A stretch of 64,000 bases of DNA from Chelonoidis abingdonii (Eukaryota; Chordata; Testudines; Testudinidae), in NCBI RefSeq assembly GCF_003597395.2, contig NC_133776.1, positions 36,929,097 through 36,993,096 of the forward strand, written 5' to 3'. This document shows positions 1 to 11,735 of this stretch, one piece after another. The number at the start of each line of letters is the position of its first letter. Position 1 is the stretch's first letter. The translations under genes and the position numbers were made by a program. The notes beneath the pieces are model-generated. The model was not told the DNA's origin, searched no databases, and saw only the letters and a program-made list of their open reading frames with translations.

Positions 1-264
1 CACAGTGATCTTCCAGGTAACGCAGCAGGGAAGCCTGGGAGAGGCAACAGTGGGGGGAGGGTTTACTTTCCTTGTGTTGAGATCCAGAGGGGGTCTGGGT
101 CTTGGGGTCCCGGGCAGGTTGTGGAAGGACCAGTACCAGGCACTGTAATTCCTGGTTGGTGGCAGTGCTACAGGTTCTAAGCTGGTAATTGAGCTTAGAG
201 GAATTCATGCTGGTACCCCATCTTTTGGACGCCAAGGTTCAGAGTGGGGAATTGTACCATGACA
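1..264 (+). mobile_element. LTR retroelement, 3' end of LTR (cut by window start)
   Basis: This stretch is nearly the same as 39178-39449, the last part of the complete LTR described below, and ends in the same way (GTACCATGACA). It is therefore the 3' end of another copy of that LTR, with its 5' part outside the window. Small indels and substitutions separate the two copies. No primer-binding site or internal coding region follows; a palindromic repeat begins at once, so a solo LTR or a truncated copy is most likely. The open frame across it is not a gene. Confidence 0.8.
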
Positions 265-412
265 GGCCGGGACAGTCCTTTTTTAAGCCCTGTCCCAGCT
301 GTCCTGATTTTTTTGGAAAAACTGGGCATTTTTCGCATTTGCTCTTACCAACTGATCATCAGTTAGCAGGAGCAAACAGGACAAATGCCCTGTTCTGAAA
401 AAAAAAAGTGGC
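265..412. mobile_element. Palindromic MITE-like element
   Basis: About 47 bp on the left (308-354) pair imperfectly with about 47 bp on the right (361-407) around the exact centre AACTGAT-C-ATCAGTT (350-364). Because of this symmetry both strands translate to similar peptides, which explains the paired small open frames. The wording resembles a turtle non-autonomous DNA element that also carries 'gacagtcc' and 'gtcctgat' motifs. The family name is unknown to me. Confidence 0.6.
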
Positions 413-1080
413 GTTGGAGCATGGAGGAACATACGAGGTGAGGGGGCAAATGGCAATGCTAGCTGTGTGTGAAAAGGAGAGCTCAGGATAGTGGCTCGGG
501 CTAAGCCAGCCAAACACAGTTGGGTGGCAGGGGGGTCTTGGGTCAGCCCTGCATTCAGGGGATAGTGGAGAGCCTCAGGCCAGCCCCACGTGGGGCCAGG
601 GGGAGAAGAGGAGTGTTTCGTGCCACCCCATGCAGTGTCCCATTTTCACTCCAGCAAGACAAAGAGATGCCGCAATGACTGGATACTCAACATCCAACTG
701 CAGGAAACCCCAGCTGGGAGGACTTGGGAACTGAGCTGAAAAACAAGGTGTCAGGTGAGTGGAAGAAGGAGGCTTTTTGGAGGGACTCAGCAGCCCGACT
801 GGAGGAGACAAAGAGAGAGTTAGCCAGAGATGGAGTCCCTCACAGCTTGGCTGGCCTATCAAGGCACTGTTTGATGGACTATATGGCTTAAGAGAGGGAT
901 TGCTGGTGCCGACTGCCCAGTCTTGGAGGCCACACGATTGCCTTGTGGAACTGTGTGGGTCCTTGGGGCCTGGCACACTAGAGGGGTCGCTCCCAGGAGA
1001 CTGGTGACAGGCTGGGGCATAGACCAGACTCCATGACTCCATGACAGTCTCATCCTGTGTTCTTCTGATTTTTTTCACAG
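413..1080. repeat. Unclassified block, probable dispersed repeat
   Basis: This is a moderately GC-rich stretch whose wording (for example 'ctgtttgatggactatatgg' and 'ggagactggtgacaggctgg') resembles a dispersed turtle repeat I remember, possibly LTR-derived. The long minus-strand open frame (575-1078) shows no domain and has no acceptable splice context. I cannot name the family. Confidence 0.3.
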
Positions 1081-1860
1081 ATACCTAGAATTGAAGACCT
1101 TCTAGTGTGACCTCCTATACACCACAAGCCCTTACATTTTGCCTAGTTACCACTGGATTGAGCCCAATAACTTGGTTTTGGCTAAAATATATCTTTCAGA
1201 AAAACATCCAGTCTTAATCTGAAGACATCAAAAGATGGAGAAACCACATCTTCCCTTGGCAACAGTTTGTTATAATGGCTAATCATCCTCAGTGTTAAAA
1301 ATCTGTGCCTTATTTCCAGTTTGAATTTGTCTGGCTTCAGCTTTCAGCCATTGGTTCTTGTTATGCCTGTCTATACTAGCTTCCAGTAAATTACAAAGCC
1401 CTTTAGTACCCAGGATTCTCCCCATGAAGATAAGTCACCTCTCAATCTATTTTTGATAAGCTAAACAGATTGTGATCTTTATGTTTTGCCCTCTCCAGCC
1501 CTTGAATTATTTTTGTGGCTCTTTTCTGCACCCACTCCAATTTTTCCATCATCATTTTTTAAAATGTGGACACCAGAAATAGATGCAGCATTCTAGTGCT
1601 GGTCTCACCACTGCCACAGAGCAAAAATCATTTCCCTACTCCCACTCACTACTTCCCTGTTTAAACTCCCAAGGATTGCATGAGTCCTTTTTACCATAGC
1701 ATCACACTAGGAGCTCATGTTGAGTTGCTTGTCCACTATGACCCCTAGATCCTTTTCAGAATCCCTGCTTTCCAGGATACTGTTACACCAACTTGTAAGC
1801 ATGGCCTGCATGCCTTGTTCCTGGATGGATGATTTGTATTCGATGTATTAAAATTCAATT
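1081..1860 (-). mobile_element. CR1 LINE, 3' portion, antisense
   Basis: Read on the plus strand this is the complement of a CR1 3' region. Typical stretches are 'catccagtcttaatctgaag', 'gatggagaaaccac', 'ttctgcacccactccaattt', 'ctagtgctggtctcaccact', 'gagctcatgttgagttgctt' and 'acccctagatccttttcaga'. The frame is broken by many changes, so the copy is an old 5'-truncated relic. Confidence 0.85.
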
Positions 1861-1885
1861 TTGATATATTAAGGTTTAGAAAAAA

Positions 1886-2325
1886 ATTTACTAGGACTTT
1901 GTGGAGAACAGAAATTCTGTGTCAAGAAGGATTTTGAGATTTCAAAATTTGTTTTCATTCCAATTTTAGAAACAAGCCAGCAAGCTTTGGTGAAAACATG
2001 TTCAGGGGAAAAATTCTTTCAGGCCAATAAAAATATTTTATTTTGACAAAATAAAAGCCAAAACATTTTGGCTTTTTTATATTACTAGAAAATTTTAAAA
2101 AAATCAAGATGAAGTCATCTTGAAAGGAAAAAAACAAAGTTTTTAACTTCTGAAAAAATGTTAAAATGGAGCATTTCAACACTGTTGGAATCCCCCCCCC
2201 CCCCGTTTGTTCTCTGAAATAAAATTTTGGCAACATTGAGATGATTTTATGAAGCATTTTGATTTTGATGTAATTGCATTTTCCATCAGAAAATGATTCT
2301 AGGAATGTTTTTCTGACCAACTATT
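1886..2325. repeat. AT-rich palindromic MITE relic with poly-C run
   Basis: The stretch is A/T-rich and self-complementary. It includes a perfect 11-bp hairpin AAAAGCCAAAA / TTTTGGCTTTT (2053-2063 and 2066-2076). It resembles the degenerate 'gaccagctc'-ended palindromic elements also seen at about 9.5, 20.7 and 38.0 kb. A run of 13 C lies at 2192-2204. The minus-strand open frame here is a by-product of low stop density on that strand. Confidence 0.45.
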
Positions 2326-4381
2326 GCTTACAGTTAAAAATACTTAAGAAACTCTGAAAAAATAGAACAATTTTAGACTATCTGAAGCTACTGTTCCTGG
2401 TTATAACAGGATTACAAGGAACAATTTTGAGATGGAAGATTGAGTATTAAGTTTCTGGACTGTGTACTGTGACTGGATTGTAATACTGTTTCACAATCAT
2501 CATACTACCATTTGCACGGCTAGTTGAAAAGAAAATACAACTTTGGTACATTGCTACCGAATCCTTCCCCAATCCCAGGATCAGAAAGCCCCAAATGCAG
2601 CAGAATCAGCATGATCCAACTGTGATATCAGCCTGGGGATTCTTTTTGCAGTCTTCTGCCTGCCATGGGTCCAATCTCCACAGGGGCTCGCATGACAGAA
2701 GGCAGAGGGCATGGTCAGTGAGAAAGTGTGAATTGCATAGATCTATTGGCCCACAAAGTCACATGAGGGGATTTGTACTGCACAACTGGTTTTCCTGCTC
2801 AGACCCTGTGGTCTCAGACATGGAGCAGCTCCAACTCCAGCAAGAGCAGGCTGGGACTAAGGATTCCATCCCTCTGTGCAAGGTGCACATTCCCTTAGTG
2901 GGCAACGTAAAATTGTGCCTCATTTTACCATAATGATTAATTTGTCAGTGTTATCTTTAGAAGGAGAGATGAATATATATGGTTACCATGCTCACGCCTA
3001 GGTTGTGCCTGTAAGAATTAGCTATGTATTGGGGTAGTGCAGAGCTGCACTGCCATTCCAGGGTAAGCTCGGGGAGGAATTGTACCTTAGGTGGTCCATA
3101 TAGATAAAATGGATACAGTGCTGGTAGGCAGTCTTTGAAAGCCTAGCAGGAACTCTGAACTTGGCTGGGTGAGGGATGGTTTAGGAGTTGCTATGGTGAT
3201 TCTGCTACAGCATCTGTGGAGTCCCAATTGCTCAGAGGATCCTACAAGAGCTGGATCTCCTAGCTTTAGTGCTGCTTTGTACTGTTGAAACAGGCCAAAC
3301 CAGCCACAGCTGAGGATAGAAGCCACTGTGATCAGCTGCTAAACTTTAGAAATAAGCTAGAACTTCAGTGAATTTAAAACTACTTTGATATCAAATCTCC
3401 ACATTGAATACAATTCTACCACCATTAGTAATACCTCTAATGACTGAATGAAGAAATATGACTAATAAACGAAGCTATAGAGGCAGTTGTGCTTTAGAAA
3501 CAAGGAGCTTAAAATAGCCTGCTGGGCAGCCCTCCTGAATAAGCAGAGTCTGACATTTTTGAAATGAGATATTTGTAGCACAAAGGTTACGCATAGCTTT
3601 CAGACATGCCTAAATAATCTGCCTTTCACAGTTAATTTTGGAAATTCAGCCTGCTTCTTGTCATCCTAGCCTTTGGAAGTCTTTTTCTTCTTTAAGCAGA
3701 GGCTGAACTATGAAATCATGTTGTGGCATTTCTTTTCATTATTTGCTCAGTGTATGGAAAAAAGGACAATTTTTTAAATCAAATGAGTTTGTCATTTTCT
3801 ATTGTGCCTTCACTGTTTACCAGATTTTGAGACCCACACGAAGTCAATGTACTGTGCAGTTCAGCCCACTGCATGAAGAAAATTGAGTACATGAAACAAT
3901 TAAACTCCTACCTTTCAATGTTTAAAAGGTGCCACATCAAATGTAATTTTAAATCTGAATTTCTTTCTAAACAAAAGATTTCCAGCTGCTTAAACTACAA
4001 ATTTAAATACGTTCTTCTTAAAAGACTATATTTGCTTAGCAATAGGAATTGCTCAGTCTATATTTGTGTCTCCCTTAGAAAGAACCCACAGAACAAAAGG
4101 CTATAGTATTCCTTTCATTGATATCCAGTAATTTCTGGGTTTTAACTGTAGATCACAGATTATTTTCTTCTGTTACTTACACCATTTAATCAAAGGAAAT
4201 ATGGCCCCAAAGCAGCAAATCAGTTATACACATATGTAAGTTTAAGCATTTGAGTAGCCCTATTGACTTCAGTGGGATGACTCCTGGTTAAAGTTACATG
4301 TGACTTTAAGTGCATTGCTGGATTGGGATCTACGTGTCTCTAATTGCATTTGTACTGTAGATGAATTTGGCAAGTAGAATT
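2326..4381. other. Intronic DNA, mostly nothing recognised
   Basis: No exon, RNA gene or named repeat is seen in most of this block. At about 4230-4330 there is a short palindromic relic containing 'ctattgacttcagtgggatg', a member of the dispersed hairpin family discussed in the findings. Confidence 0.4.
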
Positions 4382-4643
4382 GAGAAAGCAGCATATTCCG
4401 ATGGATAGTACAGTGAACTAGCGCTCAGGAGACGTAGTTTAAATTTCCAGCTCTGTCGCTGACCTGTTGTGTGATGTTGGGCAAGTCATTTAATTTCTCC
4501 ATGCCTCTGTTTCCCTTACCGCTCTTTGTCTATTTAGACTGCAAGCTCTTTGGACCAGGGACTGTTCCTTATTTTGTGTTTATGCCATGCCTAGCACAAT
4601 GGGCCCAAAATTTATTACTGTAATACAAATAGTAAAAAATAAA
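4382..4643 (+). mobile_element. tRNA-derived SINE, near full length
   Basis: The head is tRNA-like ('gatggatagtacagtgaact'), with a degraded B box near 4437-4448 (GTTTAAATTTCC). The MIR-like middle 'ttgggcaagtcatttaattt' follows. The tail reads 'actgcaagctctttggacca', 'atgcctagcacaatgggccc' and 'taatacaaatagtaaaaaat'. This is the common SINE of turtle genomes; the family name (Cry I-like) is from memory and uncertain. Confidence 0.8.
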
Positions 4644-4870
4644 GAGGCTCGCACAACATGTATTGAGCTCTCGTTATGTTGAACATCCATCTTTTCCTCT
4701 CTGAAGAACTTGCTATAGCAAATGTTCTTGATCTGTTAACATCAATAAAACATATAAAGCTGTCTCTCGGCAGATAACCTGACCATCTAAACATCATCTT
4801 TGGGTAACACTAGGGAGCATATTTTTGTCACCAACCAAAGCTGGCTCTCAGAGTATTATTGTCCGTGAGG

Positions 4871-4913
4871 TTTTTTTTTTTGTTTTTTGTTTTTGTTTTT
4901 TTTACACACAGAC
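4871..4913. repeat. T-rich low-complexity tract
   Basis: Runs of T are interrupted by single G (T11 G T6 G T5 G T8). It has no visible coding or RNA role. Confidence 0.85.
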
Positions 4914-5194
4914 CAGCTTTCAGTTTTCTAATAACAAGCTAATAAGAAAAAGTACAGAGAGGAAGGGACAACAGATTAAAGAGCACTCAGTGTAAAGGTC
5001 CTTCTAGCAGTAGTTGGTTTTGACAGAAATTTAATGTTGCTACATATATATTCCTCTCCCCCCCACTCACACCCCAAATAATTTATGTCCCTCCCTTACT
5101 AGACCATGTGTGGGTGGTTAAAGAATGACTCAGACAGTCAAGTGAGGGGACTGAAAGACTGCTTCATGAAATACCACTCTGATATCAATTAAGG

Positions 5195-5480
5195 TACGTT
5201 TATGCTGCTTGTGGCAGCAAGCTCCCAAGCCTGGATCAACAGATTCAGGTTTGTGCTATAGCACTTAAAATAGCTGTGTAGATGTTGTGGCTTGGGCAGG
5301 AGCTAGAGTGCTGAAGCATGGTGATGGGTTTCAGAGCCCAAGCCCCAATCTGAGCTGCACAAACAAAGCATTGTCCTCACAGCTGTTCTTAGCATGGTAA
5401 CGTGAGCCCCTTAAACCCAAGTCTGTTGATCTGGGCTCGGAGGTTTGCTGCCACAGGCTGCCCCTGACTGTGGAGAGACA
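5195..5480. mobile_element. Palindromic MITE
   Basis: The left arm 5213-5255 (GGCAGCAAGCTCCCAAGCCT...) is the imperfect reverse complement of 5409-5452 (revcomp GGCAGCAAACCTCCGAGCCC...). Both arms contain GATCAACAGA. The roughly 150 bp between the arms is unremarkable. It resembles the turtle 'tgtctacactg' class of inverted-repeat elements. Confidence 0.6.
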
Positions 5481-7321
5481 CCCTCAGTGGCCTCAGGTGC
5501 TTTCAGGCTACATTTAAGGAAGCTTCTTCAAGAATATTTACATCCCAGATTTTGGTCATAATTCCCTTCACCTCTTTAAAGCCAAATACATTCATTTACA
5601 CTAGTGTAAACCAATTGACTCAAAAGGAGACGATAATCGAGAATTAACAGCAGTATAAAAGAAAGCAGAATTTGGCCATTGATAGTAAATTTGCATCTGC
5701 ATTTAATCCAACAATTCCTTCAATGTTGCATCAACATATTGAAGGATGGATAAACACCATGGCCTGAAGATATGCTACTGCCAAGTTGGGCCTCAGAGTT
5801 TTCTGTGCTGGAGGGAACACTCCTCCTACACTCAAGGCCTAGGAGCACCAAACTTTCAGGCTGTCTTCTCTTTTCAACCATACTAGACCTCTGCTTCTCT
5901 GTGCATTTCTCTGGCATACTGAGCTGCATTAAATAACCTCTCTCACAATGAAGAATCTACAAAAGACTCCCAGAATATTGTAAAATAACTGATTCCCCTC
6001 TCAACTACAGACCTTGTATCTCTGAATTTGCGTTGCATATTTTAGATCCCTTCAAGACTGAGTAATTGATCAACCTCAATTGTCCAGAAAACTGAGATGA
6101 CAGTGAGCAAGCAAATGACAAATAAAAAGTCAATATTTGGTGAACAAATGGAACATTTATGCCATTAAGCCTTTCTGTACTATTTCATGGTGTGGGCAGC
6201 TCTTGTTTTCAGGCAATGTAATGCCATCAAAGGTGGGAAAAAAACTCCTTAAAAACAATTGTCAGTTTGAAGTGGCCTCCTTTTCCGGAAAGGAAATGAT
6301 GGACCAGGCTCAACTGTTGGCAAATAAAGAAGTGGATGTTTAAGAGTCCCTCTACAAGCAGACATTGCTGGATAATGATTTAGGAAAAAACCCTCTTTGA
6401 ATATTGCTTGAACAATTCCAGTGTAATAATTTAAATTATTCCTGATTTATGCCAGTGTAATCAAGAGCAGTGTCCAATCCAGTGTCTTCAGAAGATGGTA
6501 CATCCACAAACTATATCATTCTACAGAATATACGTTAACCTGACTAGGACTAAAGTGATCAGATATGAAAATACTGAAACTGTACTATAATCTGGAGGAT
6601 CTGAATATATCGCCTGATCATTTCATATATAACAACAAGTATCACTAGATGAATTACTTGAAGCATGTACAAATGAAACTACTGAACCATGCTCAGAAAG
6701 AAATGAATTTACAAAACATATGTGCTTGTTTGTTGTTGGTTTTACTAACTAGTCTGATATTGCATTTTAGCAGTGTCTGCCTAAGGCTCATGTACTGTAG
6801 CTTAACTGGTTGGAGCGCTGAATGAAAAAATGCCCTCTCATCACATCCGCTATGAGAGTATGGAAAAGCATCTACAGAGTAACAAAAGAGTAAAGCAGTT
6901 AAATTTGAAATCAGCATGTATTTTCACTGTCACCAAGGAAATGAAACTAAGGACATTTGCTATTCTACTATAAATTAACTGATATCACTATATTCTCATC
7001 GTTACCAGCAAATTGACTGCAATTCATATTGAGAATTAAGAATTTGCAAGAGGCTAACTGAAAAGAGCCTTTTTTCCCCACAGCGACTGAGCTGTGCTAT
7101 TGTCATGATAGCCTAGCTCTAGGACAAATCTCCTCCCTAAGCTATCTATCTCATGCTCATCATCATATTTGCTGAATGCCTTACAAAAATATGTGTTCTG
7201 TGCCATAGTACTTACGTTTACTATATTGTCTGCAGCTTTCTATAGGCTATGCAGTTTGCTAAGGCAAGCTTAGCAGAACGTCTATTGACTCAACAAGAGA
7301 AAAGATCCCTTTTCACTCAGC
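5481..7321. other. Intronic DNA, nothing recognised
   Basis: No exon or named repeat is seen. A faint relic with 'ttatgccagtgtaatcaaga' (about 6415-6480) resembles the 'ttacaccagtgtaaat' class of old palindromic repeats. Confidence 0.4.
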
Positions 7322-7425
7322 TGAGCATTTTCAAAAGCATCTGAGTGACTTAGGCACCTTGATCCCACTGAAAGTCACACTGAGACTGAGTGAACTAGGT
7401 CACTTAGACACTTTTAAAAATGGCA
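7322..7425. repeat. Palindromic MITE relic
   Basis: The arms 7326-7358 (CATTTTCAAAAGCATCTGAG...) and 7390-7422 (revcomp CATTTTTAAAAGTGTCTAAG...) are inverted repeats around a centre 'gatcccactgaaagtcac'. This is a common turtle palindrome based on 'gtgacttaggc'. Confidence 0.6.
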
Positions 7426-8897
7426 GACTGTTTTTGAACCTTGGTCTCGGACACAATAATGCACACAATGTACACATGCACATGGGCAAATTCAGCCTTT
7501 GCAACTCTTCTGACTGCCCATTTACACAAGGATTCAACTTGGCCTACTGAGTCTAGCCATTGCAAAGAGAATTTTGCAATGTAGAAGAATTGCAACACTG
7601 GGTCTCACTGTACTCTCACACAGAACAACCAATGAACAGCCTCAGCAGTGTGCGAAGATGACAAGCCACCCTTGCGTGCAGCTACTGGAGTGAGAGAAAA
7701 ATACAGGATATACAAAGAGTAAATTCCATCTGAAGGACAGTAAATTTAATTTACTTATTTGACTTGGCCAGGAAAATGCTCCCTTTTAGCTCACCTGGTA
7801 GTTGGCCAGGGACTCAATGATGATTATGTGGAAGGGGACACAGGCGTGGAGAATTCATCCACCAGATGGGGGACTCTACCAGTTGTTTATATCCACTTGT
7901 CTTCCACCTGCTGATGCCATGGCTGATGTCAAATCTACCATTCGTTTATACTGTTCATGATGTGCTTGCCAAGCTTCCAAAATAATTTCAGCCCATCAAA
8001 GGAGGCTGCCAGATTGGCAGATTATGGATTGTAGATTGCAATAAATCACTTTTGGCTATTGCATGGGTATGGCAGTCCTTAGAAATGTTTCTTCACTTCC
8101 TAAATGCTTTCAACTGGTGTCAAAGAACAAGAAGCTTCCAGTAACCCCAGACAGAAGTTCCATGCCCTTTGTACAATCCTCTCTCTTGAGCCCTTTGTTA
8201 AATAAACCACATTGCTTAGGATGAATGACATCTCTGGCATGCTTCTGTGTTGACACTTACACTTCAGAAAGGCAGGATCACAATGAGAGGAGTACAATGT
8301 CAATCAAAAGGGCCAGCTGAGTTGCAACAGCAGAAGCATCAGGAAGAAGAATTATACCTACTGACCAAGAGTTCATTTAAAGGAGCTATGCCGTCTCTGT
8401 CAAAAGGACACAAGATAACCGCACAGCAACAGATTCTGCAGGTTGTCACTGAGCATTTTCTGGGGTGATTATAATGGTAGTTGAAGTGAACAAAGCATTG
8501 TTAGAACCGTTCAGCTGCACTTCACAGGGATATGCAGCCTGCAGATATAACATCTCTGCAGTCAGAGGCTGAGCAGCTCTCAAATGCTCAGTGTAATCAG
8601 ATTTAAAAAAAGAGCCTCAAAGCAATTTCACATTTCAGTTCCATCTCCATAGTGGTGGCTCCGCCTTCCTCCTCCTTCCCATGACAGATTAAATTATCGC
8701 CATGAATTAAGAGTGGCTAAGTGTGAGTTTTTCTTCAGATAAGCTTAATTATCTCACTCACCATTCTGTAAGTAATTGCTTTCCTTCACTTTAAGGTTCA
8801 ATTACTACTAAGGTTCAACCCAACTACTATGGGTAGCAAGGGCCTGATTTGGACCTCACTGATGATACATTAGTGTAAATTGGGGCTCTTTAGTTGG
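7426..8897. other. Intronic DNA, nothing recognised
   Basis: No exon, RNA or named repeat was seen, apart from the wording 'gggcctgatttggacctcac' near 8840, which resembles the end of the dispersed palindromic family. Confidence 0.4.
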
Positions 8898-8905
8898 TGG
8901 TACAC

Positions 8906-9123
8906 CAGTGGTTCTCAAACTTTTGTACTGGTGACCCCTTTCACATAGCAAGCTCCGAGTGTGACCCCCTCTCATAAATTAAAACACGTTTTTATATATT
9001 TAACACCATTATAAATGCTGGAGGCAAAGCAGGATTTGGGGTAGAGGCTGACAGCTCATGACCCCCCATATAATAACCTCGCAACCCCCTGAGGGGTCCC
9101 GACCCCCAGTTTGAAAACCCCTG
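8906..9123. mobile_element. hAT-type MITE, complete, with TSD
   Basis: The terminal inverted repeats are CAGTGGTTCTCAAACTTTT and, at the other end, CAGTTTGAAAACCCCTG. An exact 8-bp target-site duplication TGGTACAC flanks it (8898-8905 and 9124-9131). At 218 bp it is non-autonomous. An 8-bp duplication and the CAGTGGTTCT terminus are typical of hAT (Charlie-like) elements. Confidence 0.9.
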
Positions 9124-9131
9124 TGGTACAC

Positions 9132-9514
9132 TTTTAAACAGTGCTCAACTGGAAGAGGGACAGAGCCCTACTGAAGGAAAGTTCCCTATCTTTATCTCCA
9201 CAACAGGTGGAGGAAGGGAGAAGAAAGTAACCTGCAGCTGAAAAGAATGTGTTGAAAGTGACTTTCATTTGCGTACAAGATTCCTCCTCCTTTCCCTTCC
9301 CTGTGGCTGCTCCCCAGTGGTTACTGCATCCCAACCTTACAGTAAAATGCAGCCCCCAGATAAAGGAAACAGAGGCTCTGGACATAGAAGTGAAAGGTCT
9401 CCCTCTGTTCTCCCTGACAGGAATGCATAACTGCATATCATGTAGTTTTTCCTTTTCAGTATGAATTCATAGCAAGACAAAATGCCTGGCTTAAAAGCCT
9501 GCTGGGGAGAGGTG
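9132..9514. other. Intronic DNA, nothing recognised
   Basis: Overlapping short open frames occur on both strands, but no domain, splice-bounded exon or named repeat is seen. Confidence 0.4.
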
Positions 9515-9715
9515 GCTGGGAAATGGAATTTCAGTTCCACAAAAAAATTTGAGCATTCAGAAGTTTTTGTCCTGAACTGTGTCTAAAAGCCAAAAACTCA
9601 AAAGTTTCCACAGAACTGAAATTCCTCAATATTTCATTTCAGAAACACCAAAACTTTCCAACATCAAGAATATTTTGGTGTTTCTGAAGTGAAATATATT
9701 CCCCAATCTCTGCTC
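9515..9715. repeat. Palindromic element with strong hairpin
   Basis: The arms 9629-9653 and 9673-9697 pair at 24 of 25 positions (ATATTTCATTTCAGAAACAC against its near-exact complement) across a 19-nt loop. A second pair, 9525-9540 and 9613-9625, pairs through GGAATTTCAGTTC. It resembles the AT-rich palindromic MITE class. Confidence 0.65.
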
Positions 9716-9829
9716 TGACACTATAGTGACACCATAAAGGGGACATAAATTACATTCGCACTCATTCTAAGGCCCCTGTGTATTTCCGAATGGTGCACAG
9801 GGGCTCTAGTGTACATGAGACTCAGAACT

Positions 9830-9950
9830 AGGGTGACCAGAGATCCCATTTTTAAAGGACAATCTCAATTTTTGGGACTTTTTCTTATATAGGCACCTAT
9901 TACCCCCTACCCCCGTTCTGTTTTTTCATAGTTGCTCTCTAGTAATCCTA
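9830..9950. mobile_element. MITE, 'agggtgaccag' family
   Basis: It starts AGGGTGACCAGAGATCCC, continues with 'ttcttatataggcacctatt', and ends in the degraded complement of the start (CTCTAGTAATCCT). I recognise it as a common reptile non-autonomous DNA element whose intact ends are AGGGTGACCAGA / TCTGGTCACCCT. This copy is decayed. Confidence 0.8.
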
Positions 9951-11508
9951 CTCAGGACCATAGTATTGTCATTTAAAGCTGTTCTTTGCACCAAAATGGT
10001 GAAAGCAGGGCTTTTTATTAAAGTCTGAGCCTCTTTCACATGAATATGAGATGATCACAGTCAAAGGAGAAAGCAAATCACTGTAAACGGGCTTCTCTGA
10101 ATTACTGCAAGGCAACCCCACTGATTTCAGTTTATTTGACTGAAGTCAGTGGGGTAGCCTGGATATACATGAAAGGAGAATTTGATCCCGAGTGCTTATT
10201 ACAGAAACAAAGTTCTTTGTTATTTTTCCCTTTATCCTTCACCTATCATTGCTGTTGGCACATCCTTCTTGAAATTGGTTGCACAGCACAAATTCATTTA
10301 GAAAGGAACTAGATTTTTTTCTCCATACCTACGTAAAACCCATTAAAAATTGAAACCTCAGACGCTAACGTTATTCACTTAGAACAGACATGAAGGAAAC
10401 AATGTGGAGAAAAAGTGGCAAATAGAGTTGGTGTGTTTCACATAACTGCTCACACTGAAGCCATTGGCATGGCCTTGCATAGGAACAACCCTGCATATGA
10501 CATCTGGGACAGATCCACTGAAGACAATGGAACGATGACAATTTACATTATCTGAAGATGTGTCTCCTTGTGCTTCAAGTCATAATAATGCCTTGCCCCC
10601 ACTAAAGGGATCCCACTTATGGTGCATTAGCAGATACCAAGTATGAAGGCTTTGCAATGACAGCTACAGCAATGATCCAGCTTCTCTTCTGACAAGCAAG
10701 ATTCCACAGATTAAGAAGCTTTGCCCTATAAGGTGCTGAGCACTTACTGCGAAGCACCAAGTGCCCTCAGCTCCCACTGAATTCAATCAGCTCACTTCAG
10801 GAACTGCTTCACGCACTTGAGTCCTAAGGCTGTGAGAGGAAAGTGGAAACTAGCTATTGCACAGTATTTATAACCTGGCTCGTTCTGCTGCTACTGAAAA
10901 ATGAAGCTCTTACTTAATTAAGAACTCCACTATGCCATTTAGACATAGTCAATAGTGAAGGGTGGTACAAAGCAGCCCCATTGCTGAGGGAAACTCAGGT
11001 CTCCTAACACCTCCTGTGATTGATTTCACTGTGAGTTAATGGAGCTCTAACCTTGTTTGAGATGCTAAGTATCTTGCAGAATCAGACTGATTGCAGGCCA
11101 GACTTTGCCACCTTATTTGCATTGGGTAACATCACTGACATCAACAAGAATATTGGCAAGGAGATCCTGGAGCAATTTTTGAAACAAATCTCCCTCTTTT
11201 GTTATGTTACTATAGACTTCTGTTTCCATAGTAATTGAGAGAGTTTTTAAAAAACAAATCAAAACAAAAAAACCCTCAAAGCCTTCCTTATAGTACATTA
11301 TTGCCAGCAGAGAGAGACTCCAAATATTGGGGAAATCCAGGAGGTTTTCTGTGCCTTTTTTCTTTTCAGAATGTCTTTCTTCATCTATTTACCGCTGCAG
11401 TTCCAGAGGTCACTATACCACCTGTCACCAGTGCATCAGCTAGCACCTGATCCTGCACAGCTTTGATCTGGTGATTACTCCTAATTTACTTAAGTAATAT
11501 ATAACAAT
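9951..11508. other. Intronic DNA with one clear hairpin
   Basis: The arms 10111-10131 and 10139-10159 pair at 19 of 21 positions around a 7-nt loop; the right arm contains ACTGAAGTCAGTGGGG. At 10720-10830 there is another relic ('ggtgctgagcacttactgcg', 'cccactgaattcaatcagct'). Nothing else is recognised. Confidence 0.5.
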
Positions 11509-11735
11509 AACACTTATCTCCTTATGTAGCACTTTTCATTAGTAGATGTTAAACTGCTTTACAAAGGAGGGCAGTATTGTTATCCCCATTTTACAGATAG
11601 GGAAAATGAGGCATAGAAAGATGACATTATTTGACCAAGAGCAACCAGTGGGCCAGTGGCAGAGCCAGAAATTGAACCCAGGTCTCCTAAGTCCTACTCT
11701 AGTGCTCTAACCACTAGGCCATTAACTACAATGGG
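11509..11735 (-). mobile_element. tRNA-derived SINE (MIR-like), antisense
   Basis: The complement of a tRNA-like head is at 11701-11720 (gtgctctaaccactaggcc), with the B-box complement near 11669-11680 (aattgaacccag). The MIR-like core 'ccccattttacagatagg' follows. The tail complement 'acttttcattagtagatg' matches a second turtle SINE tail type (ending 'gatctactgatgaaaagcgc'). Confidence 0.75.

Noticed and set aside
283..513. Similar peptides encoded on both strands near 300-400
   Set aside because: This is explained by the palindromic DNA element: the same sequence is read in both directions.
575..1078. 167-codon minus-strand frame
   Set aside because: Low-complexity Ser/Pro-rich peptide inside a probable dispersed repeat, with no recognisable domain.
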